From a bacterium (GTDB taxonomy: Bacteria > Patescibacteria > Microgenomatia > Levybacterales > UBA12049), in assembly GCA_021777565.1 (NCBI GenBank), contig JAJYDJ010000001.1, positions 1 through 64,000 on the forward strand: 64,000 bases of DNA. Reading direction: 5' to 3'. A program made the translations under genes and the position numbers. The notes below the pieces were generated by a model. The model saw only the letters and a program-made list of their open reading frames with translations. It searched no databases and was not told the DNA's origin. Positions 9,601 through 16,366 of this stretch are shown piece after piece (within the stretch, counting starts at the first letter, position 1; the number at the start of each line of letters is the position of its first letter).

Positions 9601-11239
9601 GAATCGTTGTTGGAGTAGCGGTCCCTTGGATATCTACGGTGCCACTGGAGTTAAGTGCCAGTACTGCATTGGCATTGGATGTCACATTGGTCGTGTCGGT
9701 TGTTGGTGGCAGGCCTTGCAGTGTCTCTGCGTTACTGGCATAACTGACGGTCGCAAGCTGCTGACGTGGGGTCAGTTCTGGGGTGTTCTCGATAGTAACC
9801 CCAAGCCACAGCTGGTTGTTGTTACTAAACAGGGTCTGCATAATACCACAAGACCCCGTTGCCGGGGATGAGGGTGGATTGTTGCCATTACATAAGGCCG
9901 CCTGGCCACCGCTCCCATCGCTTCCTAAGAGCACTGAGAAAATACCATCGCTGTCCAGTGAAACGCTTCGTACTTCTTCCCAGAGTCTGGCAGAGCCCGT
10001 GGCACTAGCGCTATTGTAGATGATAAATCTGACGTTTTTTGTTCCCGTGAATGGATTGTCATTGGTATCGGTCAAACGTCCCTGGAATGACAAAATACGA
10101 AGTGGAGCGGCTCCTGCCGCGAGTCCTTGCCCAGTCTTTTGAATAAAGCTGACATAAAATCCAACGCCGATGACGGCTGCAAACACGAGGAGCACCAACA
10201 TGTTGAAGTACTGAGATACTGCTGTTTTCTGCCAACTCCTATACCAGGCTGGACGGGTATAAAGTGCATGATAAAAAGCTCGTGAGTACCAGGGAAGTGT
10301 CAGTGGTTCTGTCTGCATGCGTTCCACGAAAAGGTCGCGTGCGTTCATGGTTTTTCTCTTCAGGTTTCGTGTCGTATGTACGAGGGGAGTTACGACCGAA
10401 TGCTCAAGCATGAGGCCAAACATTCGGGTTATTTTTTGTGCGAGCCTGAAAGGAGGGAATGGAGAATAAGCATGATTTTCTTTGTGAGAGATAACTTCGT
10501 TTTTCTTGTCATGACGCGCTTTTTGAGCAGCATCCAGCAATTGGGAAAGGTGAGTGCTAGATAGTCTTTGGCTTGATAATTCAACCTTTTCTTCAACTGG
10601 CGTGTTCATGGGGATAATACGTACGGGAGTATAGGCATGGCTGAGTGTCGGCGTTGCTCCTTCTGCGTGGTCATCCAGCCACGAAAGATATCGCTTCACG
10701 GCTGAAACTTTGCGGTTAATGGAGGCTGGGGAAAAGCTGTGTGCCCCTTGCAGATACATGTGATACGCTTGTGTCGCTTCACTAACTGAGCCATAGCTAC
10801 TGGCATTCTCTTCGTGCCAGGCAAGGTATTGTTTCACGTCGATGATATAGTTCTTTATAGTAAGATGCGATGATTTCCCAATGAAAAGATGGTTTTTGAA
10901 TGCCTGCAACTGGTATGGATCTTGTTCTGCTTGGTTTTCCGCTATCTCTTTTACGCATGGATTGGAGGCAGTGATATGGGCATTGGTGAGGTAGGTAAAA
11001 AAGAGCTTCAAGGACGATCGATATCGATTCACTGAAGCGGCAGATGCCTGCTGGAGGATGAAGGAAGTGAAGCTCTCGATGTCTTCTCGAGTTACGCTCT
11101 CTGGCTCAAAGGCACCCTTTCGTGCAACCATCCAGTCAATAAATTTCTTCACATCTGCTCGGTAGTTCTTTCGGGTAACGTTAGACATCCCTGGATGGGA
11201 AGTGAAGAGGCTTGCGATGAATTGTTCGAGATATTGCAT
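650..11239 (-). CDS. Giant single-pass surface fibre protein with cytoplasmic tandem SAM-like (integrase N-terminal) domains
   Basis: This protein has 3,529 residues. Residues 1-95 and 105-192 each look like the SAM-like core-binding domain of tyrosine recombinases, but no catalytic domain (R, H-x-x-R, Y) follows. One membrane helix lies at about 347-366, so the N-terminus should be cytoplasmic and about 3,150 residues extracellular. After the helix comes a 'SFQGRLTD...GIFSVLLGS' module (380-440), then long beta-rich repeats with motifs like GNVGIGTTSP. A propeller-like stretch follows (about 1550-1895), then a LamG/concanavalin-like domain (about 1915-2120), an Fn3-like segment (about 2410-2490) and a conserved 'DYAEYY...KPYD..VIGIVSTTP' module (about 2840-2900). 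Family knowledge suggests an adhesin or fibre. The fusion to recombinase DNA-binding domains is the odd part. The start was chosen as the first ATG of the SAM-like domain. Confidence 0.85.
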   Translation of the reverse strand: MQYLEQFIASLFTSHPGMSNVTRKNYRADVKKFIDWMVARKGAFEPESVTREDIESFTSFILQQASAASVNRYRSSLKLFFTYLTNAHITASNPCVKEIAENQAEQDPYQLQAFKNHLFIGKSSHLTIKNYIIDVKQYLAWHEENASSYGSVSEATQAYHMYLQGAHSFSPASINRKVSAVKRYLSWLDDHAEGATPTLSHAYTPVRIIPMNTPVEEKVELSSQRLSSTHLSQLLDAAQKARHDKKNEVISHKENHAYSPFPPFRLAQKITRMFGLMLEHSVVTPLVHTTRNLKRKTMNARDLFVERMQTEPLTLPWYSRAFYHALYTRPAWYRSWQKTAVSQYFNMLVLLVFAAVIGVGFYVSFIQKTGQGLAAGAAPLRILSFQGRLTDTNDNPFTGTKNVRFIIYNSASATGSARLWEEVRSVSLDSDGIFSVLLGSDGSGGQAALCNGNNPPSSPATGSCGIMQTLFSNNNQLWLGVTIENTPELTPRQQLATVSYASNAETLQGLPPTTDTTNVTSNANAVLALNSSGTVDIQGTATPTTIQYTGNQLNLVGKVLALETAPGTNTNVQLIPDGLGQIDLQKPIQNSSLNGNAKSASTGLYTDLGAVEIQDIAAIIATSSGQSALTIDQESTGPLISASTSGTAKFTVDSSGNTTAAGNGLFSGNLTTGGNLVLSNSSGTTTFGGIAYTWPTGGQVNGYSLVTNGSGTLSWSPAAGNYWQRVLGALSPLNITDDLLLGANSTTSANLKFGFLNVAGGTPTATISGNFSLKVPTGTNPAETINVLNGGTLGVYTSVGGDAGLTANPALYVNNAGQVGVHTTSINGAFEISASGAYTNTEWNSTNAFEASTGHTTSDYAIYLGADKTNNLSYIQSVNVGNTVAPIILNGRGGAVGINTATFANPNTELQVADTAATDQQPIVVFGDGSDSNRYQFLADRGGGSVFLMGSGAGSVRTYGSLSFQNNATTNMYIASNGSVGINTTSLLTNTGLEVYRDSGGNATLVVDNRNATNVGDLLTASASGVSKFTVNNSGAITSAAYTSAGGIFYGTSTGLIQEMNGTATAGLCLVSGSSAAPTWSSCSAAASNYWTLTSPGNGAITPTNSTWDFLLGGNATSSAKFAVLNMNTGTPVASISAVGSGTGIVLGGDGTIQATQMNNLLLGGAASGGVGTGDIILSPRNGGAGSKVTFNANTLALGGTNTLITNTGSNTLTLNSGSTGNLNFFTSSNYLTSAGNLFLNGTLAVNQGGASSTMTNIDSNGNVLPGTNFGANLGSPSLNWNNIYAQNIIIPPSGTISGFWQMNNNVLAPTYPASDLAIGGNATGSAFQVFALPHPVGTFTIPAGTASTSGNLTFTGSGTRVDMLNNDTLGFYNGNTGFGLTPSLFLNSNGYVGLGTTNPTASPLQVNYDSNTVPDLYLGTGANTANFLSISGGRAMFGYDGSTTSIGAGASHGLGFYVNGTANVFPTGTEAMYINSAGNVGVGTTKPNALFNEVSTATTTTTASISATADTTGDILSVVPPNPSTSFTGNVINASSATHTYMSLNNQDLTIGGHKNITSISNVVKVFIYDTTKDSDGGAWTNDERAQGSSWYDETLNTATRGSTRPFPKKAILVATTTNLYIYDAKDNSLWMQFNKAASTQMIGDTGTVGSAVFALNGKIYYGMNNGGASGAVNVIDFKNDSAYRYTNVYAVGNKNILNRNTTVTFSTLPNITAIINRNYINDIYVNVVNGQTYMAIANNGGSKGGVELINESNQSLVGRFGPGQNVTNVWLTSVGDLYGLVSNGGTPANYAIKIKRNAVSVSSGDNQLYDEVYYNIDSTHYGATTTDSNTFSSINGGATNSGPASSSATFVPSSLYVTEGTSTVDGVSNTIYVGAQGSSGSLMVFQEKRGDPNNSSVKYYNKNYITDEMVGSTRGYWPLTEASGNVSDVTTLGNTLTANGTLTYSVSGVRNTGITFNGSTGYFSCANATCVTSSKLNPQGNTLTLGAWIKTSSVTQQMIISAYNSGVSGSYYLSVNGSGLATFHTELTPFTDLTSTRNVADGNWHYVVGTYDGSNMRIYVDGQLDGTIARTGNLPSTTANFAIGADYTSGSAANFFNGTIDQPFVAASTLTSSEIAHQYQVGYRALQNHASQSIRGVTIAADASQEVAGGNSNVSAVAASIRNGMIYIGTNPGGISAIGMDTDTIQDYYSPSMTTQDDTGQIWGANNGFVNTISVGQSYGTGTLYAFGSNNSGAGGVWMESQDTTFKDFLASNYNPFGSTLSQSNLSVDSVLRVTNQLSTRLDNMATNATSSAALADVFRVDNNGNLLSRSLVNSSTAMQFQDASGNNIFVVDTAGNGVKASRFVDINNAAGQYYLAPAAVGYSLLTAGSIGIKTLTPQQALTLGGGNNMAIEMVIPQSPSAALAAGGSLTVGTTYYYKITALDGVGETAGSVEVSATPTTGNQTINLSWTSSTAATSYNVYRTTTSGSYGATSYLTTVTTNSASDTGGTALTSGTPPTVTTAYVAKVTASGNSWFNGGSLGIGTTNPDEKLSVFGSIKAEGISNPRLVIDSNAVGAHQYEWYGNAQGVAADLGLYDRTASAYRMYIQGSTGNVGIGTTSPGALLTVGANYGGTAFSTSFKVDAGALGGTAGNYVIAGSLGGTSTNASALGIRLYREANGTDWTTTGIQLGYDVDNTLNAGAYIELSHSGNIGMGTTTPAQMLEVHGMISGSEGLPSGCSTQSGGFSFYQDGCQDTGMFSNSDGDLRLYANNTLVHQINNSHDAMYGANQLGRLSILNTGGNRTNTESGDNAFLYQFSNSGNYLAMYGGAMNYGGYIQTSQAGVGTGSTYLLLQYRGGHVQGGSNCFNLSGGSVGVFCSDYAEYYQSNSIMEAADIVVPDTTSTDSAHYVTTTTKPYDPAVIGIVSTTPAVVIDDGAFMMGNGNIPIAPTTKPPVATAGRIPVKFISTNGFVHVGDSITSAGYAGFGMKATQAGPVVGKVIEDFDPSNGEMGRGLMDCPTGAPAGAVCGKVMVLLTVSWHDPDVYLTDTGNLNIVGASGSALPYQLLRTDGSIDTRIGEFGQAVIAILKAGMISTQDLTTNTLSVATSNVTIAGQNIQDFIVTTVQAAINNGTITAVSPLPVAEQLHANVISPLAQDSHIAVTLTNSTLSIHANESSTSATVASIDNQGNASFSGTLASNGLVVNNTATIAGALNSQNLAVNGDATISGTLHADRIEANSIVGLQAILSTMSAQNITNVNSIAFATPTGTLADSNSSNSANLSSATPSGLLTPYLGYTNLASYSGFLAYVPQIQATTAVFTQGLQSAGNTTLADTEIAGQLAVNSTLILADNSISTIGNDLQIQPMAQANVLFEGGQIAFDTNGNLTMNGNAVIKQTLFAHAISPLPGQDLSIQLGDTNTGSNSALMVHNASGSAVFQLSQIGDIIASGTATIGKLNLSIAGQAYALSETEVIATGSAGTTQINAYQKQVTIDNPAVTPNSLIYITPVGTASAVTPVLIRQQPGQSFSVGIPAIQDQPTQFNWLIVN
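3126..8800 (-). repeat. Degenerate GxxGIGTTxP protein repeats within the giant surface gene
   Basis: At least eight copies of a ten-residue motif of the type G-N-V-G-I-G-T-T-x-P are scattered here. Examples are GYVGLGTTNP, GNVGVGTTKP, GSLGIGTTNP, GNVGIGTTSP and GNIGMGTTTP, with looser copies GQVGVHTT and GSVGINTT. Each sits at the end of a block of about 100 residues. Such motifs are common in trimeric beta-helical fibres and tail-fibre-like proteins. The copies are divergent in DNA, so recent expansion is not apparent. Confidence 0.7.
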
Positions 11240-11786
11240 GTGTGAAAATTGTGAAAAGTATTCTCTAGCCTCGATTTATACGTTTTATACGTTTTATCTT
11301 GTTACTAGTTACTACTAATATTTAGCGTAAGAAGTTTGATTAGCCTTGTCAAGGGAAAGAAATACGACAAAGATGATGTATTTTGTTATGAATAGACATA
11401 CTTAATTGACGAATATTTTAGCCTTCGGGAATAAAGTTTTGAATAAAGAAGGATGCGTGTCTTAAATTTTAGCGAAAATAAGTAATCAAAGTATGTCAAT
11501 TGGTATCAATTTTTCAAAAGAGAGATGACCTCATTAATTTAAAAATGAGAGTGGGGGAGAAAAGAAGAGAATTTTGAAAAAAACACGAAGATATAAAGCC
11601 AAATGATTAAATTCCTATCAGGAAAAGCAAAATAGCACTTAAAATATTCAAGTGATAAAAAATAATTAATATAGTTTGGATTGATTTAGAAGCCTTTTTG
11701 AAAAATCCCGAAGCTCTCATAGAGAGAGGGGTATAAAGTCGTGCGTATTCTTGTTGAGAAGGCTCACTTTGATTACAATAGTATAT
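11240..11786. other. Divergent AT-rich intergenic region
   Basis: These 547 bases separate the giant surface gene (leftward) from a secreted Ig-like protein (rightward). The stretch is clearly more AT-rich than its surroundings. Near its left end are two tandem repeats, TGTGAAAA twice at 11241-11257 and TATACGTTT twice at about 11277-11295, close to where the giant gene's promoter should be. I see no tRNA, no convincing small ORF and no DnaA-box cluster. Confidence 0.5.
11751..11779 (+). promoter_or_regulatory. Sigma70-type promoter, near-leaderless
   Basis: TTGTTG (11751-11756), a 17-base spacer and TACAAT (11774-11779) lie 7 bases before the ATG at 11787. Transcription would start at or next to the start codon. 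Confidence 0.55.
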
Positions 11787-12668
11787 ATGCCCTGCCCAAA
11801 GAGACTAAAAGTTATCTTCTGCGCGCTTATTGCGAGTGTGGTTTTATTATCCTCAGGTGCGTATGTGCATGCATCAACTGTTCAATCTAAAGACGTCACG
11901 GCCACCGCCAAAGTCGGGAAATACTCCCTCTCGCTGCAGGGCATTATCGCCCCATTTGCTTCGGTAATTCTTATTCAGGATGATCTAGTGCTTCGCAGTG
12001 TCGTTGCCGATGCTAACGGCGTTTTTACGATCTCACAGGTGGCAATTAATAGTGAATCCCACACCATATGTCTTGAAGCAATCGATGTGAAGCGACTCGG
12101 GGAGTCATATACCTGTATTGACCTGGGTGAAATTACGGGGGATGTCGTGAAGAATAATATCTTTCTTCCTCCAACTCTTGGACTGGTGGCTAGTGAGATT
12201 AACGTTGGTGATACGGCAGTTATTTGGGGGTACAGTATGCCTGGAGCAACGGTAACGGTATATATAAGTGGAACTCCATTCACCACGACCGCTGACTCTA
12301 CTGGTTTTTATCGCATAGATACCAAGATGAGTACTGCTGGGAGCTTCCAGCTCTTTGCTGATGCGACGTATTCAAGTCAAAAGTCTCTCAAGCCAACACG
12401 TACTAAGACGCTTGACGTGTTGAGCCTTCCCCAAATTGCGCTTAACGCAGGAAGAACCTGGCTGGAGAACCTGATAAACTGGCTCAGACAGCTGCCATTT
12501 GGCTTCCTCTGGATTGGTCTTCCACTGGTTATTCTGATTTTTATACTCCTTCGTAAGGTGAAGCCTGAGTGGTTTACCTGGTGGGATGAGATTGTTGGCT
12601 GGCTGCATCGTAAGTGGCTGTACTTCTTCTCCAGGAAGCTTCACCATGCCTGGTTTGTGGGATACTAA
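11787..12668 (+). CDS. Secreted Ig-like repeat protein with C-terminal membrane anchor
   Basis: This gene encodes 293 residues from the ATG at 11787, which sits 7 bases after a TACAAT -10 box. An upstream in-frame TTG at 11751 is part of the -35 box and is not used as the start here. Residues 1-30 form a signal peptide ending near YVHAS. Two beta-sandwich modules of the Ig-like or carboxypeptidase-regulatory type follow; each has a 'VVADANGVFTI' or 'TADSTGFYRI' strand signature and deals with surface display rather than catalysis. A helix of about 22 hydrophobic residues near the C-terminus (FLWIGLPLVILIFILL) is followed by a basic, aromatic tail, so the protein is anchored with its body outside. 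It is divergent from the giant surface gene and next to the WxL-like locus, which supports a cell-envelope role. Confidence 0.75.
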   Translation: MPCPKRLKVIFCALIASVVLLSSGAYVHASTVQSKDVTATAKVGKYSLSLQGIIAPFASVILIQDDLVLRSVVADANGVFTISQVAINSESHTICLEAIDVKRLGESYTCIDLGEITGDVVKNNIFLPPTLGLVASEINVGDTAVIWGYSMPGATVTVYISGTPFTTTADSTGFYRIDTKMSTAGSFQLFADATYSSQKSLKPTRTKTLDVLSLPQIALNAGRTWLENLINWLRQLPFGFLWIGLPLVILIFILLRKVKPEWFTWWDEIVGWLHRKWLYFFSRKLHHAWFVGY

Positions 12669-12860
12669 ATCACGGCTATCTTTAGCAGTAAAAACATCGA
12701 TGTGCTAGCAATCGCATGGGTTGAAGTGAAAGCATAATCGTGTTGTTTAACCTCAAAGGAATCTCGTCGTACGTATTAATTTCATTGTTTGTCACAAGAG
12801 GTTAGGTAGTGTCAAAATGCATGGCACATTTACATCATGCATGCAGCGGGGAATGGGAGA

Positions 12861-13814
12861 TTACATGGACTCTGGCATCATGGGAGGACCTTTCTTCCTT
12901 CTCAGGAAGAGTATAATGCCGAGGATAACAGCCACCAGGATCAGTGTTACCAGGACTGCCAGTCTCCATGGGAATACCCAGAAGGCAACCGTCGCAGTAA
13001 GTGGAAGATTCCCATTTACCCCATATTGGGCAAGTATTCGCACCTGATATCTTCCAAACATCCAGTAGCTCCCAACCTTGAGGGCATAGTCACGCGTCGT
13101 GGTGGGGAAGATGTTCTCAGAGGGCAGTTGCTGCTCTTCTACGGCGCGGCCAAACATGTCTGTTACGACAATTGTCCCTGTTGGTTTGATGTGCAGATCG
13201 CCGCCATTTTGGATAGAGGCAGCCACGGCCACCGGGCCGTTCTCCTGGAAGAATGGAGCCATAATCTTACTCACAAAGGCATATTCATTGATCGTTCCTC
13301 TCACCGTTATGCGAAAGATGGTGCCAAGCTGGGTTTGGATGGTGGCACCACTGTTGCCGGCACTTGTGGCATTATCTATCGGGGTATACACCACTGCCAT
13401 ATAATGGCCGCCTGGTGCGGCATCAGCAGGGATTTGTAAATAGAAGTTTAATTCTTGCTTCTGTCGGGGAAGAACCGTGAAGCTATTTGGGACCACTCCA
13501 ATCCAATTTGCCGCAGAAAAACGGTTATTCAATGTGTTTGGGGGGAGTATGGCCGGTGTCCCATGGGTGTCCTGGACGATATAATCTCGCGTATCAACCC
13601 GGAAAGTCACTGGCTGATCTCCGTCGTTGATCATCTTAAGCGTGCCTTCGATCTTATCTCCAGGATTGACGGTATAATCTGCGCTTGGGGGAATGACCGT
13701 CATGTTCCTGACCAGCTGTGCCTGCGCAGGAGCAGCAAGTAAGAGTGACACCACGGAAAGGCTCACAAGCATCAATCCGGTCTTTTGTAAGTAATGGTGG
13801 TAGGCAGTCATCAT
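12861..13814 (-). CDS. DUF916-like (WxL-interacting type) surface protein with C-terminal TM
   Basis: This protein has 317 residues: a signal peptide (1-33, cleavage after AQA), then an N-terminal beta-sandwich with 'YTVNPGDKIEGTLKMINDGDQPVTFRV', a pattern typical of the DUF916/WxL-interacting family. A second sandwich contains 'IVVTDMFGRAV', then a TM helix (about 280-303) and a basic tail RRKK. It begins 15 bases after the stop of the upstream gene on the same strand, so it is probably co-transcribed. The gene at 15414-16361 has the same architecture and is a paralogue. By analogy with Gram-positive WxL loci it should present or bind a WxL-like partner at the surface; that is inference. Confidence 0.7.
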   Translation of the reverse strand: MMTAYHHYLQKTGLMLVSLSVVSLLLAAPAQAQLVRNMTVIPPSADYTVNPGDKIEGTLKMINDGDQPVTFRVDTRDYIVQDTHGTPAILPPNTLNNRFSAANWIGVVPNSFTVLPRQKQELNFYLQIPADAAPGGHYMAVVYTPIDNATSAGNSGATIQTQLGTIFRITVRGTINEYAFVSKIMAPFFQENGPVAVAASIQNGGDLHIKPTGTIVVTDMFGRAVEEQQLPSENIFPTTTRDYALKVGSYWMFGRYQVRILAQYGVNGNLPLTATVAFWVFPWRLAVLVTLILVAVILGIILFLRRKKGPPMMPESM

Positions 13815-13829
13815 ATATCAGTGTACAGG

Positions 13830-15332
13830 TTAAAATGTCGCAGTAGCAACATAGGTAAGTACGGTACTATAGATACCTGGAGGGGTGGTTCCTGAAACCG
13901 TACCTGCATAACGCATCACGGTAATATCTCCGCTGATTGGTCCACCGGTATAGGACGCCAGGGTTGCATAGTAGCCATTTCCACTGGTATTCCAAGGGTT
14001 AGAAAAGAGTGCGGTACTGGTTCCGCCACTGTTAATAACACCAGAGGTGCCACCCCAGTTCGGAGTTGATGTTGGCACGTGGGCACCGCATGGACTAATA
14101 CCAAATGCGGCCGTTCCTGTCGTCATTGCCGCTGGGATTGGCGTATCATTTGCTGTCAGTCCAGTGCCTCCATTGGCATCAGGAATCCAGAATCCAGTTG
14201 CCACATCAATCAGTCGTCCTGAGGAGGTCGCGGTAAGCGCATAGCCACTCGCACCGTTAGTTGAAATGGTCAAGGTTTGTCCGATATGGCTGGTTGTCCC
14301 GTTGGTGAGCGTACCTAAATTGACGACCGTTGGTGTCGAATTGATGCCAGTATTGGACGTTTCACTGGCACAGCTGGTACTGATAGTGTGATAGTCGGTG
14401 CCACTATTCTCTCCGGCGATAGTGAAGGTGAGACTTGGTTCCACGGTTGCATACACTTGTACCGACTCGATAGTATCAATCTTTACTTTCCCTGTATCGT
14501 ATGGGTTACTGCTTCCATCCTGGGTATCAATCTGGACTCGCCAACTATCAGCCGTCCCTGTGGCCGCATTCTTGGTAGGATTAATAACAGTTGGGACTTG
14601 CGTATCACACTTTGCTACTGCAGCAGCGGCACTACACCCGATATAAATGGTTACCGTTGTCCCTGCAGTGATAGATGACCCCAGTGAGCCAAGCGTAATG
14701 ACTGGTGAAGTGCCACTAGAAGGGTTGGTGTAACTACCCGTAAAGGTAAGTGCACTCGAGCCACTGAACGCTTTAATATTGGTATCGCTCAGGCCGTTGA
14801 GTTGGAAGGTTGAAGCCGAAGGAGAAGCTGCACTGTTGGCATCACCTGAGGAGAGAGTGGGGAACGTAATAAGAATTTTACCACCTGATGGGAGGGTTGT
14901 TGCGGTTGTGAATACGATCTTGTGCATAGCGGTGATTGGGACACTGACGGCATCACCTTTGTGATGAGCATGAGGGATAGTATTTGACCCGGTGAAGTAG
15001 ATGTTTCGTGTGTTTGGTGTCCCTGCAATTTGTGCAGAGGACGAGGCAACATACTTAATATTGTAGTCAGTTGTCTCTCCAGTCCCAGCCCAGAAGGTAG
15101 CCGAATCAGAGGCGATATACATAAGGCCATTGGACGAGCCTAAGTCAATAACACTAATAGTTGTTGCATTGGCAGCCTGATCAGTATTGAGGACTGCTGA
15201 GGCAGAGGGGCGTGAGGTAGAGATAGTATCTGACGCACTTGTGAGTTGTGCGGCCCAGACTTTTTGAGCTGTTACTAAATAGACTACAAAAAAGAGCGAG
15301 ACGACGACGACCGAATAAAAACCGCGATGCAT
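13830..15332 (-). CDS. WxL-like secreted beta-rich surface protein
   Basis: This protein has 500 residues with a signal peptide (1-28, VWA cleavage), followed by an entirely beta-rich, Ser/Thr/Gly-rich body without further membrane helices. The C-terminus ends in 'GIYSTVLTYVATATF', closely matching the end of the neighbouring 250-residue protein ('GFYSNVLTYVLTPTF'). It resembles the terminal strand of WxL-type surface domains but lacks a clear WxL tripeptide. It lies immediately upstream of a DUF916-like gene, the gene pairing expected for a WxL/WxL-interacting complex. The start is the ATG at 15332, 5 bases after CATAAT. The family assignment rests on context and the C-terminal pattern. Confidence 0.65.
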   Translation of the reverse strand: MHRGFYSVVVVSLFFVVYLVTAQKVWAAQLTSASDTISTSRPSASAVLNTDQAANATTISVIDLGSSNGLMYIASDSATFWAGTGETTDYNIKYVASSSAQIAGTPNTRNIYFTGSNTIPHAHHKGDAVSVPITAMHKIVFTTATTLPSGGKILITFPTLSSGDANSAASPSASTFQLNGLSDTNIKAFSGSSALTFTGSYTNPSSGTSPVITLGSLGSSITAGTTVTIYIGCSAAAAVAKCDTQVPTVINPTKNAATGTADSWRVQIDTQDGSSNPYDTGKVKIDTIESVQVYATVEPSLTFTIAGENSGTDYHTISTSCASETSNTGINSTPTVVNLGTLTNGTTSHIGQTLTISTNGASGYALTATSSGRLIDVATGFWIPDANGGTGLTANDTPIPAAMTTGTAAFGISPCGAHVPTSTPNWGGTSGVINSGGTSTALFSNPWNTSGNGYYATLASYTGGPISGDITVMRYAGTVSGTTPPGIYSTVLTYVATATF

Positions 15333-15337
15333 ACTCT

Positions 15338-15368
15338 ATTATGCCCATATTTTTATGCGTGCTGTCAA
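15338..15368 (-). promoter_or_regulatory. Promoter of the WxL-like pair
   Basis: Reading leftward, TTGACA (15368-15363), a 19-base spacer and CATAAT (15343-15338) lie 5 bases before the ATG at 15332. This predicts an essentially leaderless mRNA for 15332-13830 and the following gene. Confidence 0.5.
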
Positions 15369-15413
15369 TAAGTTTCTGGTATAAAACTGTGATTTATGTC
15401 ACAAATGTTAGGC

Positions 15414-16361
15414 TCAGGAAGTTCTCTTCTTCACTCGAAGGAAGATAAAGAGGCCAAGAAGACTCATAATGATAATGGTTCCAATGGCTATCCATGGGAT
15501 GGCTATGACGTATCGAGTCTGAGTGTAGAGTGGCCCTTGATCGGACAGTGCGACACTCAGTTGCACCTGGTACACACCAAAGAGTGCTTTTTCATGCCAC
15601 ACTGGCTTGCTTTCTTCACTGGTATTACTGATCTCGTCAGATGGGAGGTCACGAATGCTTTGCGCCAGAATATTTACAGGAAGTAAATTGATAGCACCAA
15701 CGGTTTGACCAAACATGTTTTTGATCGTAATTGCACCCCTTGGTGCAAAAAAGGCATTCCCGGTATTGGCCACCTTCACAGTGATAGGAAGCGGCCCACC
15801 GGTGACAAAGATAGGAGTATCAAAGGTATCGATATTGCCTTGGGGCTTGTGGTTGGCACCAATGCTTAACAGCACGTGAGAGGCGATCGAGGCATTCAGG
15901 AAAGTTGATGTGCTTTGATTATTTGTGATAGGTTTTGATGTATATATAACTGAGAAATAGTAATCGCCATCTGGTTCATTCTCAGGCAGTGTCACGGTGA
16001 GAGTGACATCACGTTTACTCTGTGGAGGGATAGTGAGCGAGGTGACGGGAGCATTAGTGATGGAGAGGCTTATCTTTTGAGCGATTTGTGCATCAGGACC
16101 AGTGAAATGATCCATATAGGAGGGAAGTCCGGTCCCATCATCGGAGGCTTTAAAAGGAACAATGCGTAAATCTCCATCAATAGGAGTATCTCCAGTATTA
16201 CTAAAGGAGATAACGGTGTTAATGATATTTGGTGCGGTTGTTGTGATCGTGGTGATAGGGGGATAGACGCCAAGGCTGAAGTCAGCGTGGGCTTTTTGTG
16301 CGCCAAAGCATCCTCCGATAAAGAGTGTTACAAGAGAGAGTATGGTTAGTTGTTTTTTCAT
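15414..16361 (-). CDS. DUF916-like surface protein with C-terminal TM (paralogue)
   Basis: This protein has 315 residues, with a signal peptide (1-27, AHA cleavage) and an N-terminal sandwich including 'VISFSNTGDTPIDGDLRIVPF'. A second sandwich follows with 'AITIKNMFGQTVGAINLLP', the same position and wording as the DMFGRAV strand of the 12861-13814 protein. It ends with a TM helix (about 287-307) and a basic RVKKRTS tail. It starts 5 bases after the stop of the 250-residue WxL-like gene, so the two form an operon. The locus thus contains two units, each a WxL-like secreted protein followed by a DUF916-like anchored protein. A Cys at position 18 is in a hydrophobic stretch, but a lipobox is not convincing. 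Confidence 0.7.
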   Translation of the reverse strand: MKKQLTILSLVTLFIGGCFGAQKAHADFSLGVYPPITTITTTAPNIINTVISFSNTGDTPIDGDLRIVPFKASDDGTGLPSYMDHFTGPDAQIAQKISLSITNAPVTSLTIPPQSKRDVTLTVTLPENEPDGDYYFSVIYTSKPITNNQSTSTFLNASIASHVLLSIGANHKPQGNIDTFDTPIFVTGGPLPITVKVANTGNAFFAPRGAITIKNMFGQTVGAINLLPVNILAQSIRDLPSDEISNTSEESKPVWHEKALFGVYQVQLSVALSDQGPLYTQTRYVIAIPWIAIGTIIIMSLLGLFIFLRVKKRTS

Positions 16362-16366
16362 ACTAT

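Noticed and set aside
9473..9871. 132-residue plus-strand open frame inside the giant surface gene
   Set aside because: It is antisense to a continuous 10.6-kb coding frame with recognisable domains.
650..11239. Active tyrosine recombinase encoded by the giant gene
   Set aside because: Only the two SAM-like domains are present; the catalytic R-H-R-Y domain does not follow.
11240..11786. Replication origin in the AT-rich intergenic region
   Set aside because: There is no cluster of DnaA boxes and no dnaA or dnaN nearby; AT richness alone is not enough.
12837..13439. 200-residue plus-strand open frame opposite the DUF916-like gene
   Set aside because: It is a shadow of the clear secreted protein on the minus strand and lacks start signals and protein-like composition.
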